43,025 nt of DNA, from positions 1-43,025 of the forward strand of contig JAQVLA010000023.1 in the NCBI GenBank assembly GCA_028704385.1, given 5' to 3'. Below the pieces are notes generated by a model, which saw nothing but the letters and a program-made list of their open reading frames with translations, ran no database searches and was not told the DNA's origin. This document shows positions 7,223-14,271 of the stretch, one piece after another. Each line of letters opens with the position of its first letter. Position 1 is the first letter of the stretch. The position numbers and the translations under genes are program-made. This DNA is from Bacteroidales bacterium (GTDB lineage: Bacteria; Bacteroidota; Bacteroidia; Bacteroidales; F082).

Positions 7223-7929
7223 CAAAATCCCGCTCCCGCGGGCCATCTGTTTTTGACGTAAAGGTAGCATTTTTGTATTTTTATGAGGTTCATACTAACA
7301 TTACTACTGATGCGTATAGTTCTTAAATTTAAAAATATTGACCAATTAAAAATTCTGGTGTCTTGAAATCAGATGATTACATAAGTAAGATTTGTATCAG
7401 AAGAAAATCTCAATTCAAATCCCAAAATATAAAAACACTCTATAATTCAATAAAATCAATGTGTTTAGATTATTATTCAAAAATTAACGCATCACCAGTA
7501 TACTAACATCAAATATCATGAAAAAAAGAATTGCTCCCACCCAGGTTGAGCAAGTCATGTTAACAGTCGAAGGATTCGACAAAGTTTTCAAAACCCTTCA
7601 ACAGCAAGTAATACTAAAGGGAAAGAGCACTTTTAGTAATTATTTCCTCATAAATAATTGTCCCTTCAAAAACTGTCTCTGAATAACGGATAACCATAAA
7701 GAGAGACTAAAACCAGAACCAGTACTGAACCCCCCAAAAAAACCTAAAAAACCAAAGAACGTCCTGATTTTTTTATCACTCGTTCGCCGTCTCAAATCTC
7801 GCTCCCCTATTAAACCCCATGCAATTTCCATAATAATTGACTTTGGTTGGGGATTGGTTCAACCGGGAGTTCTTCCGATAGCTATCGGAAGGGCACTTCG
7901 TGCTACATGAACTCTTAATTATTAACGCC
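7222..7929 (+). mobile_element. degenerate mobile element copy 2, with recombinase remnant
   Basis: Shares its left block (7224-7290: CCGCTCCCGC, then GTAAAGGTAGC and ATTTTTGT) and right block (7801-7929, with TTCCGATAGCTATCGGAA at 7873-7890, then GCAC-TTC-GTGC and ACATGAA) with the shorter copy at 3404-3663. The interior carries the start of a tyrosine-recombinase-like gene at 7518-7682. The right block's hairpins followed by GAAC recall single-strand (IS91-like) element ends, whose Bacteroidota members can carry a linked tyrosine recombinase; that link is inference. The right end abuts ATTAACGCC (7921-7929), a 7-of-9 match to the R'' box expected for the next cassette. Confidence 0.5.
7518..7682 (+). 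pseudogene. tyrosine recombinase, N-terminal fragment
   Basis: A 54-residue frame on the plus strand beginning MKKRIAPTQVEQVM. Residues 20-42 (FDKVF, LQQQVILKGKS, SNY) look like the first helices of the SAM-like DNA-binding domain that opens many tyrosine recombinases. The similarity stops near residue 42 and the frame ends 12 codons later, long before any catalytic R-H-R-Y region. No continuation was seen in the following 250 bases in any frame. It is the only plus-strand coding remnant in the first 10 kb and lies inside the degenerate mobile element, so it is best read as a relic of that element and not as an integron integrase. Confidence 0.45.
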
Positions 7930-7952
7930 TGGCATTATTTCATTTTAGTCTT

Positions 7953-9122
7953 TTAATAATTCAATCCAAATGCATATAAAGGAATAACATTGAGATAGCC
8001 ATATTCAATATCATCTTGTACTATAAATGATTTTCCATCTTTTTCTATTTGATTTTGTTGTTTATTTTTTCCTCCAACCTCAAAAGTGTAGTTATTTATT
8101 TGAAAGTCAGCTTTCTTTGAAGATATAACTTCATTTTTCACTCTCATTTGATTGAAAAAGAAGGTCTCTCTATTGTTACCAATGTTCGAATTATTTCCAA
8201 CCAGGTTAAAAATGATGTTTGTATTATCCAGATATACCTTATCAACTTTACCTAATCCACGAATACCGCTTGTTTCATTTCGTAATTGTCCAATAAGTCC
8301 GGCTTTTTCCATATACGAAAAGTAGTCGTCTAATGAATTTCGACTAACCCCAATTAATTCTGAAATTTTTGAAAAGTTGGGTTTAAAAGGAACACTTTCT
8401 GCAATTATTGAAAGTAATCGTTTCAGTTTACGACTTGTTCCAACATTTAAGTTTGCATATTGTGGAATATCTGATTCCAAGGTTTGAACAATAATTTGTC
8501 CTAAGCGTAAATTCATTTCATTTTCTATTCCAAATGGATAATACCCTCGTTTCAAATAGTCGTTAAATAAGGGTAATGGATGTTGGATATTCTCAAGTTT
8601 TACTTCATTATTTATAATTTGCTCTAAAGTGTAGACTTCTGATTCATAATTATGAAATAATTTCAAATATTCACGAAATGAAAGTCCGTGTAATTTGTAA
8701 ATTATCGCTCTCCGACTTAAGTCTGCCGATCCTTTTAGTATGTCAAGTACAGATGAACCAGTAAATACTATTCTTAAAGTTGGAAACGAGTCATAAATGT
8801 TTTTTAATTCACGGGACCAGTCAGGGTATTTATGAATTTCGTCGATAAATAAATATTCTCCGGCATTTTTATAGAATTCATCCGCCAAATCAACCAGACT
8901 GTTTTCTCCGAAATACATATCGTCTGCTGATACATACAAAGCTTTTTTATTAGCTAGTTTTTCTTTGATATGTTGTAATATCATTGTTGTTTTTCCAACT
9001 CCACGTGCGCCAATTATCCCAAGCATCCGACTATCCCACGAAATGCTGTCGTATAAATACCGTTTAAAATTTGTTGTTGTACTTTGTAAAAGCGTTTCAA
9101 ATTTCTGATATAGTGTTCTCAT
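7953..9122 (-). CDS. AAA ATPase, AAA_14/DUF4143-like
   Basis: A 389-residue protein. Walker A is GARGVGKTT at residues 38-46; Walker B is YLFIDEIHKYPDW near 90-103; a sensor-1-like strand RIVFTGSSV follows near 125. These are typical of the AAA_14 ATPases whose C-terminal half is DUF4143. The second half has a winged-helix-like segment (FSKISELIGVSRNSLDDYFSYM, a family hallmark) and ends with FEVGGKNK, a nuclease-fold-like ExxxK remnant often found in the family. Cellular role is not established. These genes are common in mobile and variable regions. It lies between the degenerate element and the site at 9222-9356, whose GGCGATAAC box is partly matched, inverted, at 7921-7929. So it is probably a further cassette. 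Confidence 0.85.
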   Translation of the reverse strand: MRTLYQKFETLLQSTTTNFKRYLYDSISWDSRMLGIIGARGVGKTTMILQHIKEKLANKKALYVSADDMYFGENSLVDLADEFYKNAGEYLFIDEIHKYPDWSRELKNIYDSFPTLRIVFTGSSVLDILKGSADLSRRAIIYKLHGLSFREYLKLFHNYESEVYTLEQIINNEVKLENIQHPLPLFNDYLKRGYYPFGIENEMNLRLGQIIVQTLESDIPQYANLNVGTSRKLKRLLSIIAESVPFKPNFSKISELIGVSRNSLDDYFSYMEKAGLIGQLRNETSGIRGLGKVDKVYLDNTNIIFNLVGNNSNIGNNRETFFFNQMRVKNEVISSKKADFQINNYTFEVGGKNKQQNQIEKDGKSFIVQDDIEYGYLNVIPLYAFGLNY

Positions 9123-9221
9123 TGCTTTGAAAATTTTTACAAAGATACAAATTGCACAATATATTTAGCAATTAAATCATAATTTGTTCAATTAATAGTG
9201 CAGATTGAATTTATTCTGCTT

Positions 9222-9356
9222 GGCGATAACGGCTCGAATATGCGTAGTGCGGGATTTCAAGGCACTTCAATATCAAGCCGCTACTTTGTTTATTAAATGC
9301 TTTACTGTTTAAATTTACTATGTTTCCCCGCATTACGTATATTTATTATTGCCAGC
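9222..9356 (-). repeat. attC-like site G
   Basis: Arms at 9235-9253 and 9327-9345 pair at about 15 of 19 bases (AATATxCGTAxTGCGGG). On the minus strand the site opens with GCTGGCAAT (9348-9356) and closes with CCGTTATCGCCA (9221-9232). The opening box is the inverted complement of GCTGGCAAC at 10187-10195 except for one base (AAT in place of AAC). Loop blocks are shared with the site at 2093-2228. Confidence 0.72.
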
Positions 9357-9358
9357 AG

Positions 9359-9895
9359 TTATTTTTCTCGTTTATACCAATCTAATTTATAATTCAATTT
9401 AAAAGGTTTCTTTTCGTTATAAATACTTGTATATTCAATATTCATCTCTATTTCACTCAGAGCCTTCCTTATTAAATCTCTTTGCTTTTTAAAATCATTG
9501 TCTGTCAATTTGCCACTAAACTCAATAAGCACTTTTTCTTCTGATGGTCTTAGAATAATTTTCTGTGCTTTAGAAAAAGTTGACCAAAAATATCCATCAT
9601 TTAAACTTGGCATAAAGTCAATCAAATATTTTTTGTTGTCAACGCCATTTTTACAAAATGAAATCGTTTTAGTTATCAATGGTCCAGTTCCTTTATTTTG
9701 AATAATGACAGCAATATTATCTTCATAGTCTTTTGGTAAAATATAAGCAAACGGACGAACTCCTAATCGATTATGTAATCTATTTTGATAAGATGAATAA
9801 AAAGCAAGTCCTAATGATATTATTGAAATTATCAATGCACACAATGCCAATATATATTCAGGCTTTTCTAAAATTTTCAATAAAATTTCTTTCAT
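9359..9895 (-). CDS. hypothetical membrane-anchored protein
   Basis: A 178-residue protein with one membrane helix at about residues 14-34 and a basic segment after it, then a soluble domain of about 140 residues. The soluble part looks beta-rich (alternating hydrophobic strands such as NIAVIIQNKGTGPLITKTISF), suggesting a small sandwich. No family recognised. It begins 6 bases after the 88-residue gene on the same strand, and its stop codon touches the attC-like site at 9222-9356. That is the compact layout of a cassette. The two genes may act together; no function is visible. Confidence 0.65.
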   Translation of the reverse strand: MKEILLKILEKPEYILALCALIISIISLGLAFYSSYQNRLHNRLGVRPFAYILPKDYEDNIAVIIQNKGTGPLITKTISFCKNGVDNKKYLIDFMPSLNDGYFWSTFSKAQKIILRPSEEKVLIEFSGKLTDNDFKKQRDLIRKALSEIEMNIEYTSIYNEKKPFKLNYKLDWYKREK

Positions 9896-9901
9896 ATCTA
9901 T

Positions 9902-10168
9902 TTATTCAATTTCAAAATTATCTCGGTCTAATGCTCTTGGCAAATATGTCCCATAATCATTTCGTATAGTGTCTGCTAATGAAATCAAATAGTCACGGCT
10001 TTCAATTGCTTTATTCTTTTCCTCTTCTGTTAATTCAATTAGCATAGACAAGTCAATAAAGCTTTGTGGTGAATAAGAAAAACTAGCAATCCACATATTA
10101 TCGGGAGTTTTATATAAAATAAATCTCCAACGTTCAATATCAATCTTTTTCAACTTTATCTTTGGCAT
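9902..10168 (-). CDS. small hypothetical protein, first gene of a two-gene cassette
   Basis: An 88-residue soluble protein with a basic N-terminus (MPKIKLKKIDIERW), a central aromatic strand region and an acidic tail. No family recognised. The start is the ATG at 10166-10168, about 20 bases inside the cassette front at 10187-10195. It is followed after 6 bases by the 178-residue membrane-anchored protein. The size, small charged fold and position would fit an antitoxin-like or regulatory role, but there is no motif to support that. Confidence 0.6.
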   Translation of the reverse strand: MPKIKLKKIDIERWRFILYKTPDNMWIASFSYSPQSFIDLSMLIELTEEEKNKAIESRDYLISLADTIRNDYGTYLPRALDRDNFEIE

Positions 10169-10186
10169 TGTCTGTCTGCTTTAATT

Positions 10187-10235
10187 GCTGGCAACGAGTG
10201 AATACACGCACAATTGCGTATATATTCACCTTGTG
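10187..10235 (-). repeat. attC-like site H (short form), right boundary of the array
   Basis: Nearly the same sequence as 3073-3120: AACGAGTGAATAC.CGCAC.ATTGCG, then TATATATTC.CCTT. The hairpin pairs GTGAATA.CACGC with GCGTATATATTCAC. The closing box GCTGGCAAC (10187-10195) sets the front of the last recognised cassette. No R'' box or further minus-strand cassette gene follows to the right, so the array ends here or has decayed beyond this point. Confidence 0.6.
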
Positions 10236-10960
10236 TCTATGTGCCATCCTTATGATTTTCGTTTTTTTTAATGCATAAAGATAAAAAATTATTGAATATC
10301 CAAACCATCCATAGGACTTAAAGCGAGGGAATTTGCCTCAGGTTATTACGTATCATCAAGCCATATTTTTTTTAAAGCTAAGTCTCGTGCGCGACAGAAT
10401 ATGGATAGCATAAAAATAACCCCTTTATTTTTCAGGTTCCGAAGTACACGATAACATTCGGGCGATTGAGCTTTTTAGACGTGAATCATGCCGGCCAACA
10501 GTAATTTATTATCACGTCTTAAGCTTAATAACTGAAGCCTCGCATTTCAATTAAGGTTCTGATATGTGACAAAAGTGAAAATTAAATCTTCCAAAAAACA
10601 CAGATAAACAGGCTTATAAATTTTTCCATTTCACTTTAAAGTTGGAATTATAAGCCCTTAGTCAAAGAATGATTTAGCAGAGCGCAAAGCGTGGCCTATA
10701 GTCCCCAACCCTAAAAAAATGGGGGCCTTCGACCCAGACCAGCAAGAAGAAAAGGTGAAATTACAATCAATAAGTTAAGCCATTTCTGAAATTTTAAGCG
10801 GGCTGGAGCCCCCATTTTTGGGGGATGGGGGCAATTTGCAAAGAATAATCTTTTCCAAAAACAATGTGTATTACAAGTATGTTTCCGATAAAAATCAGCT
10901 TGGATTAAGCATATACGAAACTTCAGTTAATAATATCTCAGCCTGTGCCTTTCCGAAAAG
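10236..10960. other. 725-base gene-free stretch
   Basis: No convincing coding frame on either strand. It contains a hairpin at 10611-10656 (GGCTTATAA pairing with TTATAAGCC) and the large inverted repeat at 10703-10831, annotated separately. The rest is unremarkable AT-rich sequence; it separates the cassette-like block from the metallophosphatase gene. Confidence 0.5.
10703..10831. repeat. large inverted repeat with internal palindromes
   Basis: Arms of about 32 bases at 10703-10734 and 10800-10831 are imperfect inverted copies of each other, around a 65-base spacer. The right arm reads GGGCTGGAGCCCCCATTTTT then GGGGGATGGGGG; the left is its inverse with a few changes and one shortened G run. 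Each arm contains its own CCCCC/GGGGG hairpin. The spacer has no coding frame. It has the form of a small non-autonomous element or a strong bidirectional hairpin; no target duplication was recognised. Confidence 0.6.
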
Positions 10961-12289
10961 CTAAAGTTTTAATGAATCCGCTGCCATCTCGGTAACGATT
11001 TCATTTTGGAAATGGTAAAGCTTCACATGGGTTTGCGAGGATGCATCATCACTTTGTGGCTTTATCACAACAAAATTCATGGCTGTTGTATCTAAACTAT
11101 TATGATCAATCCAGGTTCCGGAGTTTACATAGATCGACTTTTGTTCCATGTGATTTAAAGAGGCTTGTATCAAAGGAACATGGGTATGGCCAAAAACAAC
11201 GATTCTGACATCTGAATCGGGATTCAAAAAATATTGAATCCTGGCCTGGTCATCCGTCTCGGAGGACAGATCCGAACCTGCAATGGCTTGCTGTGTCGGA
11301 ATACTTACAGGCACTCGATTATGGGCTTGCCGCTGCAGCCAGTTGTCCTGAATACCCTTGTAAAGGTCAACCTCTATCAATCCTCCCGGACTTGACTGGT
11401 ACGGCAGCAGATTATTCGCGCTAAAGGTTCCCTTGAATCCATCCACATTTGTTAGGATGATCGGCTCGTCAAATCTTTTGTCAATTTTAAAAGTATTCAG
11501 GGTCCAACTCCAGATTTTCCAGTATTCAAAAAGCAGGTCCTGACTTTCATCACCGGAAATATTGGGTGTAACAACAGGAACAACATCAACCCCTTCGGTT
11601 GGTAATCCTAATGAAGCATACAAGGCTCCGATCCTTGTAAAAAAGTATCCGGGAGGCAAAATCGTTCCGGGAGCTATATCCTGGTTTGAGAAAGGATCGG
11701 GTGCACAAAAGAAATTATACCTGTGGCCGTGCTCTATGGCAATCTGGGGATAGCCAGCCGGCGAATAAGTCCCCAAACCCAATTCAGGATCTCTTTTTTG
11801 GTTTATCCCAGGAAGCACCAGTTCAATATTTGCTTCAGTTATCGTTAAATCATGGTTTCCGGGCACATAAGTAACCAGAATTTTCTTTTCCTGAATCATA
11901 CTGTTCAACACATCAAACACCCCTTTGTTAGCCTGGGCTATACGTTGCACAAAATCGGCCTGGTCTTTTCCCTGATAAGTATCAATGGGAGCCGGCACAA
12001 ACCATTCGTCCAGCAAGTCGCCGGCGATCACAAGTTCCTTAACATTCGGAGATGCTTTAATCTTATGAAGCATTTTTTCGAGCGAGGGCAGGTTTTTATC
12101 ACATTCTGCGTAAGAAAGGTCGGCACCAAGATGCACATCGCTGATCACAACGATCAAATCCCGCTTACCACTACCATTATTAAAAGGATCTGTTTGTGAA
12201 TTCTCTGTTACTGACATTTTGCATGAGGTAAAACCAATAACGAACAGCATCGCCAATATTACGCTGAATAATCCTGAAAAAGTTTTCAT
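10961..12289 (-). CDS. calcineurin-like metallophosphoesterase, lipoprotein
   Basis: A 442-residue protein with a lipoprotein signal peptide (signal ending GFTSC near residue 23). The metallophosphoesterase motifs are complete: ISDVHLG (D, H), VIAGDLLDEW (GD), VPGNHD (GNHD) and, near the C-terminus, FGHTHVP (GHTH). This two-metal fold hydrolyses phosphomono- or diesters; the substrate cannot be told. A long insert of about 130 residues separates the GNHD and GHTH motifs. The lipid anchor places it in the periplasm or on the outer membrane. It is a single gene with gene-poor flanks on both sides. Confidence 0.88.
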   Translation of the reverse strand: MKTFSGLFSVILAMLFVIGFTSCKMSVTENSQTDPFNNGSGKRDLIVVISDVHLGADLSYAECDKNLPSLEKMLHKIKASPNVKELVIAGDLLDEWFVPAPIDTYQGKDQADFVQRIAQANKGVFDVLNSMIQEKKILVTYVPGNHDLTITEANIELVLPGINQKRDPELGLGTYSPAGYPQIAIEHGHRYNFFCAPDPFSNQDIAPGTILPPGYFFTRIGALYASLGLPTEGVDVVPVVTPNISGDESQDLLFEYWKIWSWTLNTFKIDKRFDEPIILTNVDGFKGTFSANNLLPYQSSPGGLIEVDLYKGIQDNWLQRQAHNRVPVSIPTQQAIAGSDLSSETDDQARIQYFLNPDSDVRIVVFGHTHVPLIQASLNHMEQKSIYVNSGTWIDHNSLDTTAMNFVVIKPQSDDASSQTHVKLYHFQNEIVTEMAADSLKL

Positions 12290-12932
12290 GTTTTGTCTGG
12301 TTTTTAAGTTTGCCTACTCATAAAGCTTTTCGGCTAACGCTATCTGTTTCAATACTTTTCTTCTCTCTTGACCACACTTTCGCGCCTGTGCGAAGCCGTG
12401 TTTTAAAAAGGGAATTTCAGGTTTTAAATTTAGCTAATATTAGCGATGCACATACTTTTCGACAAGATTTATTTTGGCAAGTTTCGGACTTTGGAGAAAT
12501 GAAATCAGCTGTTGCATATAACAAGATGAGTGCGGTGTATATTACAGCAAATGTGATGTTTATATATTTTACGACAGTCCCCACCCGATATTCTTCTTCA
12601 CGATAGCAATCCCGGATTTAACGAAGCCAATCTTGCTTAATCAGCGCGTACTGCTGATCATCGCTCCATTTTCCCTTCAGGAAAAAACTTTCAACGAATG
12701 TACTTCCTGAATGGAAAATAGCACCTTAGATATTGTTTAATGTTTAAGATTTCCGGATAATACTAATTAAAAAATGCTCTGTTTTTTCCTAATTGCTGCA
12801 ATGCCAGGTGCCCTTGAAACAGTTTGTGCTATTTGTTTGTTTTCTTTTATAGGGTGGTCAGGATCAGATTTAATTTTTGACAACTTACTTGTTTTGAGTA
12901 GTAAAGATCAGTAATTGTAATGAGAAAAAATT
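12290..12932. other. 643-base stretch without an intact gene
   Basis: Separates the metallophosphatase gene from the ABC ATPase gene. A plus-strand open frame at 12310-12606 has no recognisable protein character. The only informative piece is the decayed acetyltransferase-like tail at 12618-12725. Confidence 0.45.
12618..12725 (-). pseudogene. GNAT acetyltransferase-like C-terminal remnant
   Basis: A 35-residue frame between two stops on the minus strand, with no start codon. Its peptide contains FVESFFLKGKWSDDQQYALI and ends KQDWLR, which resembles the last strand and helix of RimJ/RimL-type acetyltransferases (the family's typical ending is a 'GKW.D...Y.LL..EW' pattern). No upstream part of such a gene is visible on the minus strand between 12726 and 12932. 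It is therefore probably the decayed tail of a lost gene. It is short, so the match could be chance. Confidence 0.4.
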
Positions 12933-13607
12933 TCACAACGAATTCATTTTTGGAAGATATCCATTTTCTGCCAGCTCTTTTTCGCCACTCACTTCGATTG
13001 ATTTACCCTCCTTTATCAGGATGTTTCTATCCGTGAGCTGTAATACATCAAAGTAATAATGGTCGGTCAAAATAATGCCCTTCTCATTTTTTATCACAGT
13101 TAACAAGTCTTTGATGGCGTCTTGATATAAAGGTTCGATCATCGAGAAAGGCTCGTCAAGTAGAATAAAGCGCTGAGGTAAATTTGTGATCATAAGAATC
13201 TCTATATAACGTTTTTCGCCGTGAGACAATGTTCCTACACGCTGATTACCGAGTTTTGCAATCCGTGGATCGAACAATATCTTATTTTGAATTTCACCAT
13301 CCTGGAAATACAAGGGTACAACATCCCGAATCTTTAGATCTTGTGGTAAAAAATTTTCCTGAGGCAGGTAGGCCAGATTCTTAAATTTTATGTTTTGATT
13401 TGGATAATATCTTTCATCGTCAAGATATGCATCAATTGAATCAGGACGTAAGGTGCCAAATAATATCTTCAGTAAGGTGGATTTTCCACTACCGTTCCTG
13501 CCGAATATTCCAAGTATCTCGCCAGTTTCAATATAAAAGGAAACATCAGTAAGTACAGGACAATTTTTGAATCCTTTTGTTACATTATTTATTGTCAATC
13601 TACTCAT
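12933..13607 (-). CDS. ABC transporter ATP-binding protein
   Basis: A 224-residue ATPase. Walker A is GRNGSGKSTLL near residues 36-46; the signature is LSHGEKRYIEI; Walker B is FILLDEPF; the switch histidine is in LTDHYYF. The signature has H in place of the second G of LSGGQ. Length is that of a stand-alone ATPase subunit. The upstream gene, ending at the preceding base on the same strand, encodes a 114-residue membrane protein that could be its partner, although that is very small for a permease. What it transports is unknown. Confidence 0.87.
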   Translation of the reverse strand: MSRLTINNVTKGFKNCPVLTDVSFYIETGEILGIFGRNGSGKSTLLKILFGTLRPDSIDAYLDDERYYPNQNIKFKNLAYLPQENFLPQDLKIRDVVPLYFQDGEIQNKILFDPRIAKLGNQRVGTLSHGEKRYIEILMITNLPQRFILLDEPFSMIEPLYQDAIKDLLTVIKNEKGIILTDHYYFDVLQLTDRNILIKEGKSIEVSGEKELAENGYLPKMNSL

Positions 13608-13952
13608 TTATCTGAATATCAATAGAAAAATGATCATAAAAATTATATTGACAAGCCATGAAAATGAAACTAATTTAGTTTTGCCAATGCCAAGATTATA
13701 ATAAAAATAATATTGGTTTTGATGAAAATACCTATAACAAATCAACCCTGCAAGCATTCCAAACGTACCAAAGGTAACAATACCAATATATGGCCTCAAC
13801 GTAAGTAATCCAATAAATACTGAGAATGCAAAATTATATCTTGTCAAATCAAAATAATATTTTATTATCGCCTGATTCATCTGTTTGATTAAGCTATAAT
13901 TGTATTTAACTTTATTCTCTCTGAATTTACGGAACACTGATTCACGCCACAT
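13608..13952 (-). CDS. small membrane protein linked to an ABC ATPase
   Basis: A 114-residue protein with about three membrane segments (residues 40-54, 58-76 and 94-113) and a basic, cytoplasmic-looking N-terminal 35 residues. No family recognised. It directly precedes the ABC ATPase gene: its stop and the ATPase start are adjacent, indicating co-transcription and probably translational coupling. It is too short to be a usual permease (normally five or more helices), so it could be a reduced membrane partner or a regulator. Confidence 0.65.
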   Translation of the reverse strand: MWRESVFRKFRENKVKYNYSLIKQMNQAIIKYYFDLTRYNFAFSVFIGLLTLRPYIGIVTFGTFGMLAGLICYRYFHQNQYYFYYNLGIGKTKLVSFSWLVNIIFMIIFLLIFR

Positions 13953-14246
13953 AAACTTTTTAATTCATTTGCTGTGCGTAAACAGTGCATTACAAATCAA
14001 GTAAAACACCACAGAAGCTTTGTAACAATTTATCTGACAAAAGTGGTAAAAAAAATGGTAGTACATTTCATGTCATTTTATTATCACAATCTTAATTTGT
14101 GTGCTTACCTTGCATGGCAATCCAGTAAAGTTGATATACCCTCAACTAACATTATACATTGGTTATTGTGCAATTTGGTTAGAGTTTAACAAAATGAAAT
14201 AAGATTTAGCCTTTTTAGAGCATAAGGCTGTAAATCAGATATGATT
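13953..14246. other. divergent intergenic region
   Basis: About 300 bases between the start of the minus-strand 114-residue gene and the plus-strand lpxR-like gene. It must hold promoters for both directions. Apart from the TAnnTTTG box at 14247-14254 I see no further structure; the plus-strand open frame here looks accidental. Confidence 0.4.
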
Positions 14247-14254
14247 TATCTTTG
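14247..14254 (+). promoter_or_regulatory. candidate Bacteroidota -7 box for the lpxR-like operon
   Basis: TATCTTTG fits the Bacteroidota TAnnTTTG -7 consensus and lies 17 bases before the ATG at 14272. No good -33 TTTG is seen at the usual spacing, so this is a candidate only. Confidence 0.4.
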
Positions 14255-14271
14255 CCACAAGTTTAGGTGTT

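Noticed and set aside
7518-7682. An integron integrase for the cassette array
   Set aside because: The fragment lacks all catalytic residues, lies inside a repeated degenerate element and points against the array; it is better explained as a relic of that element.
12310-12606. 98-codon open frame on the plus strand after the metallophosphatase gene
   Set aside because: The peptide has no signal, domain or even composition, and the region is otherwise gene-poor; no promoter or neighbour supports it.
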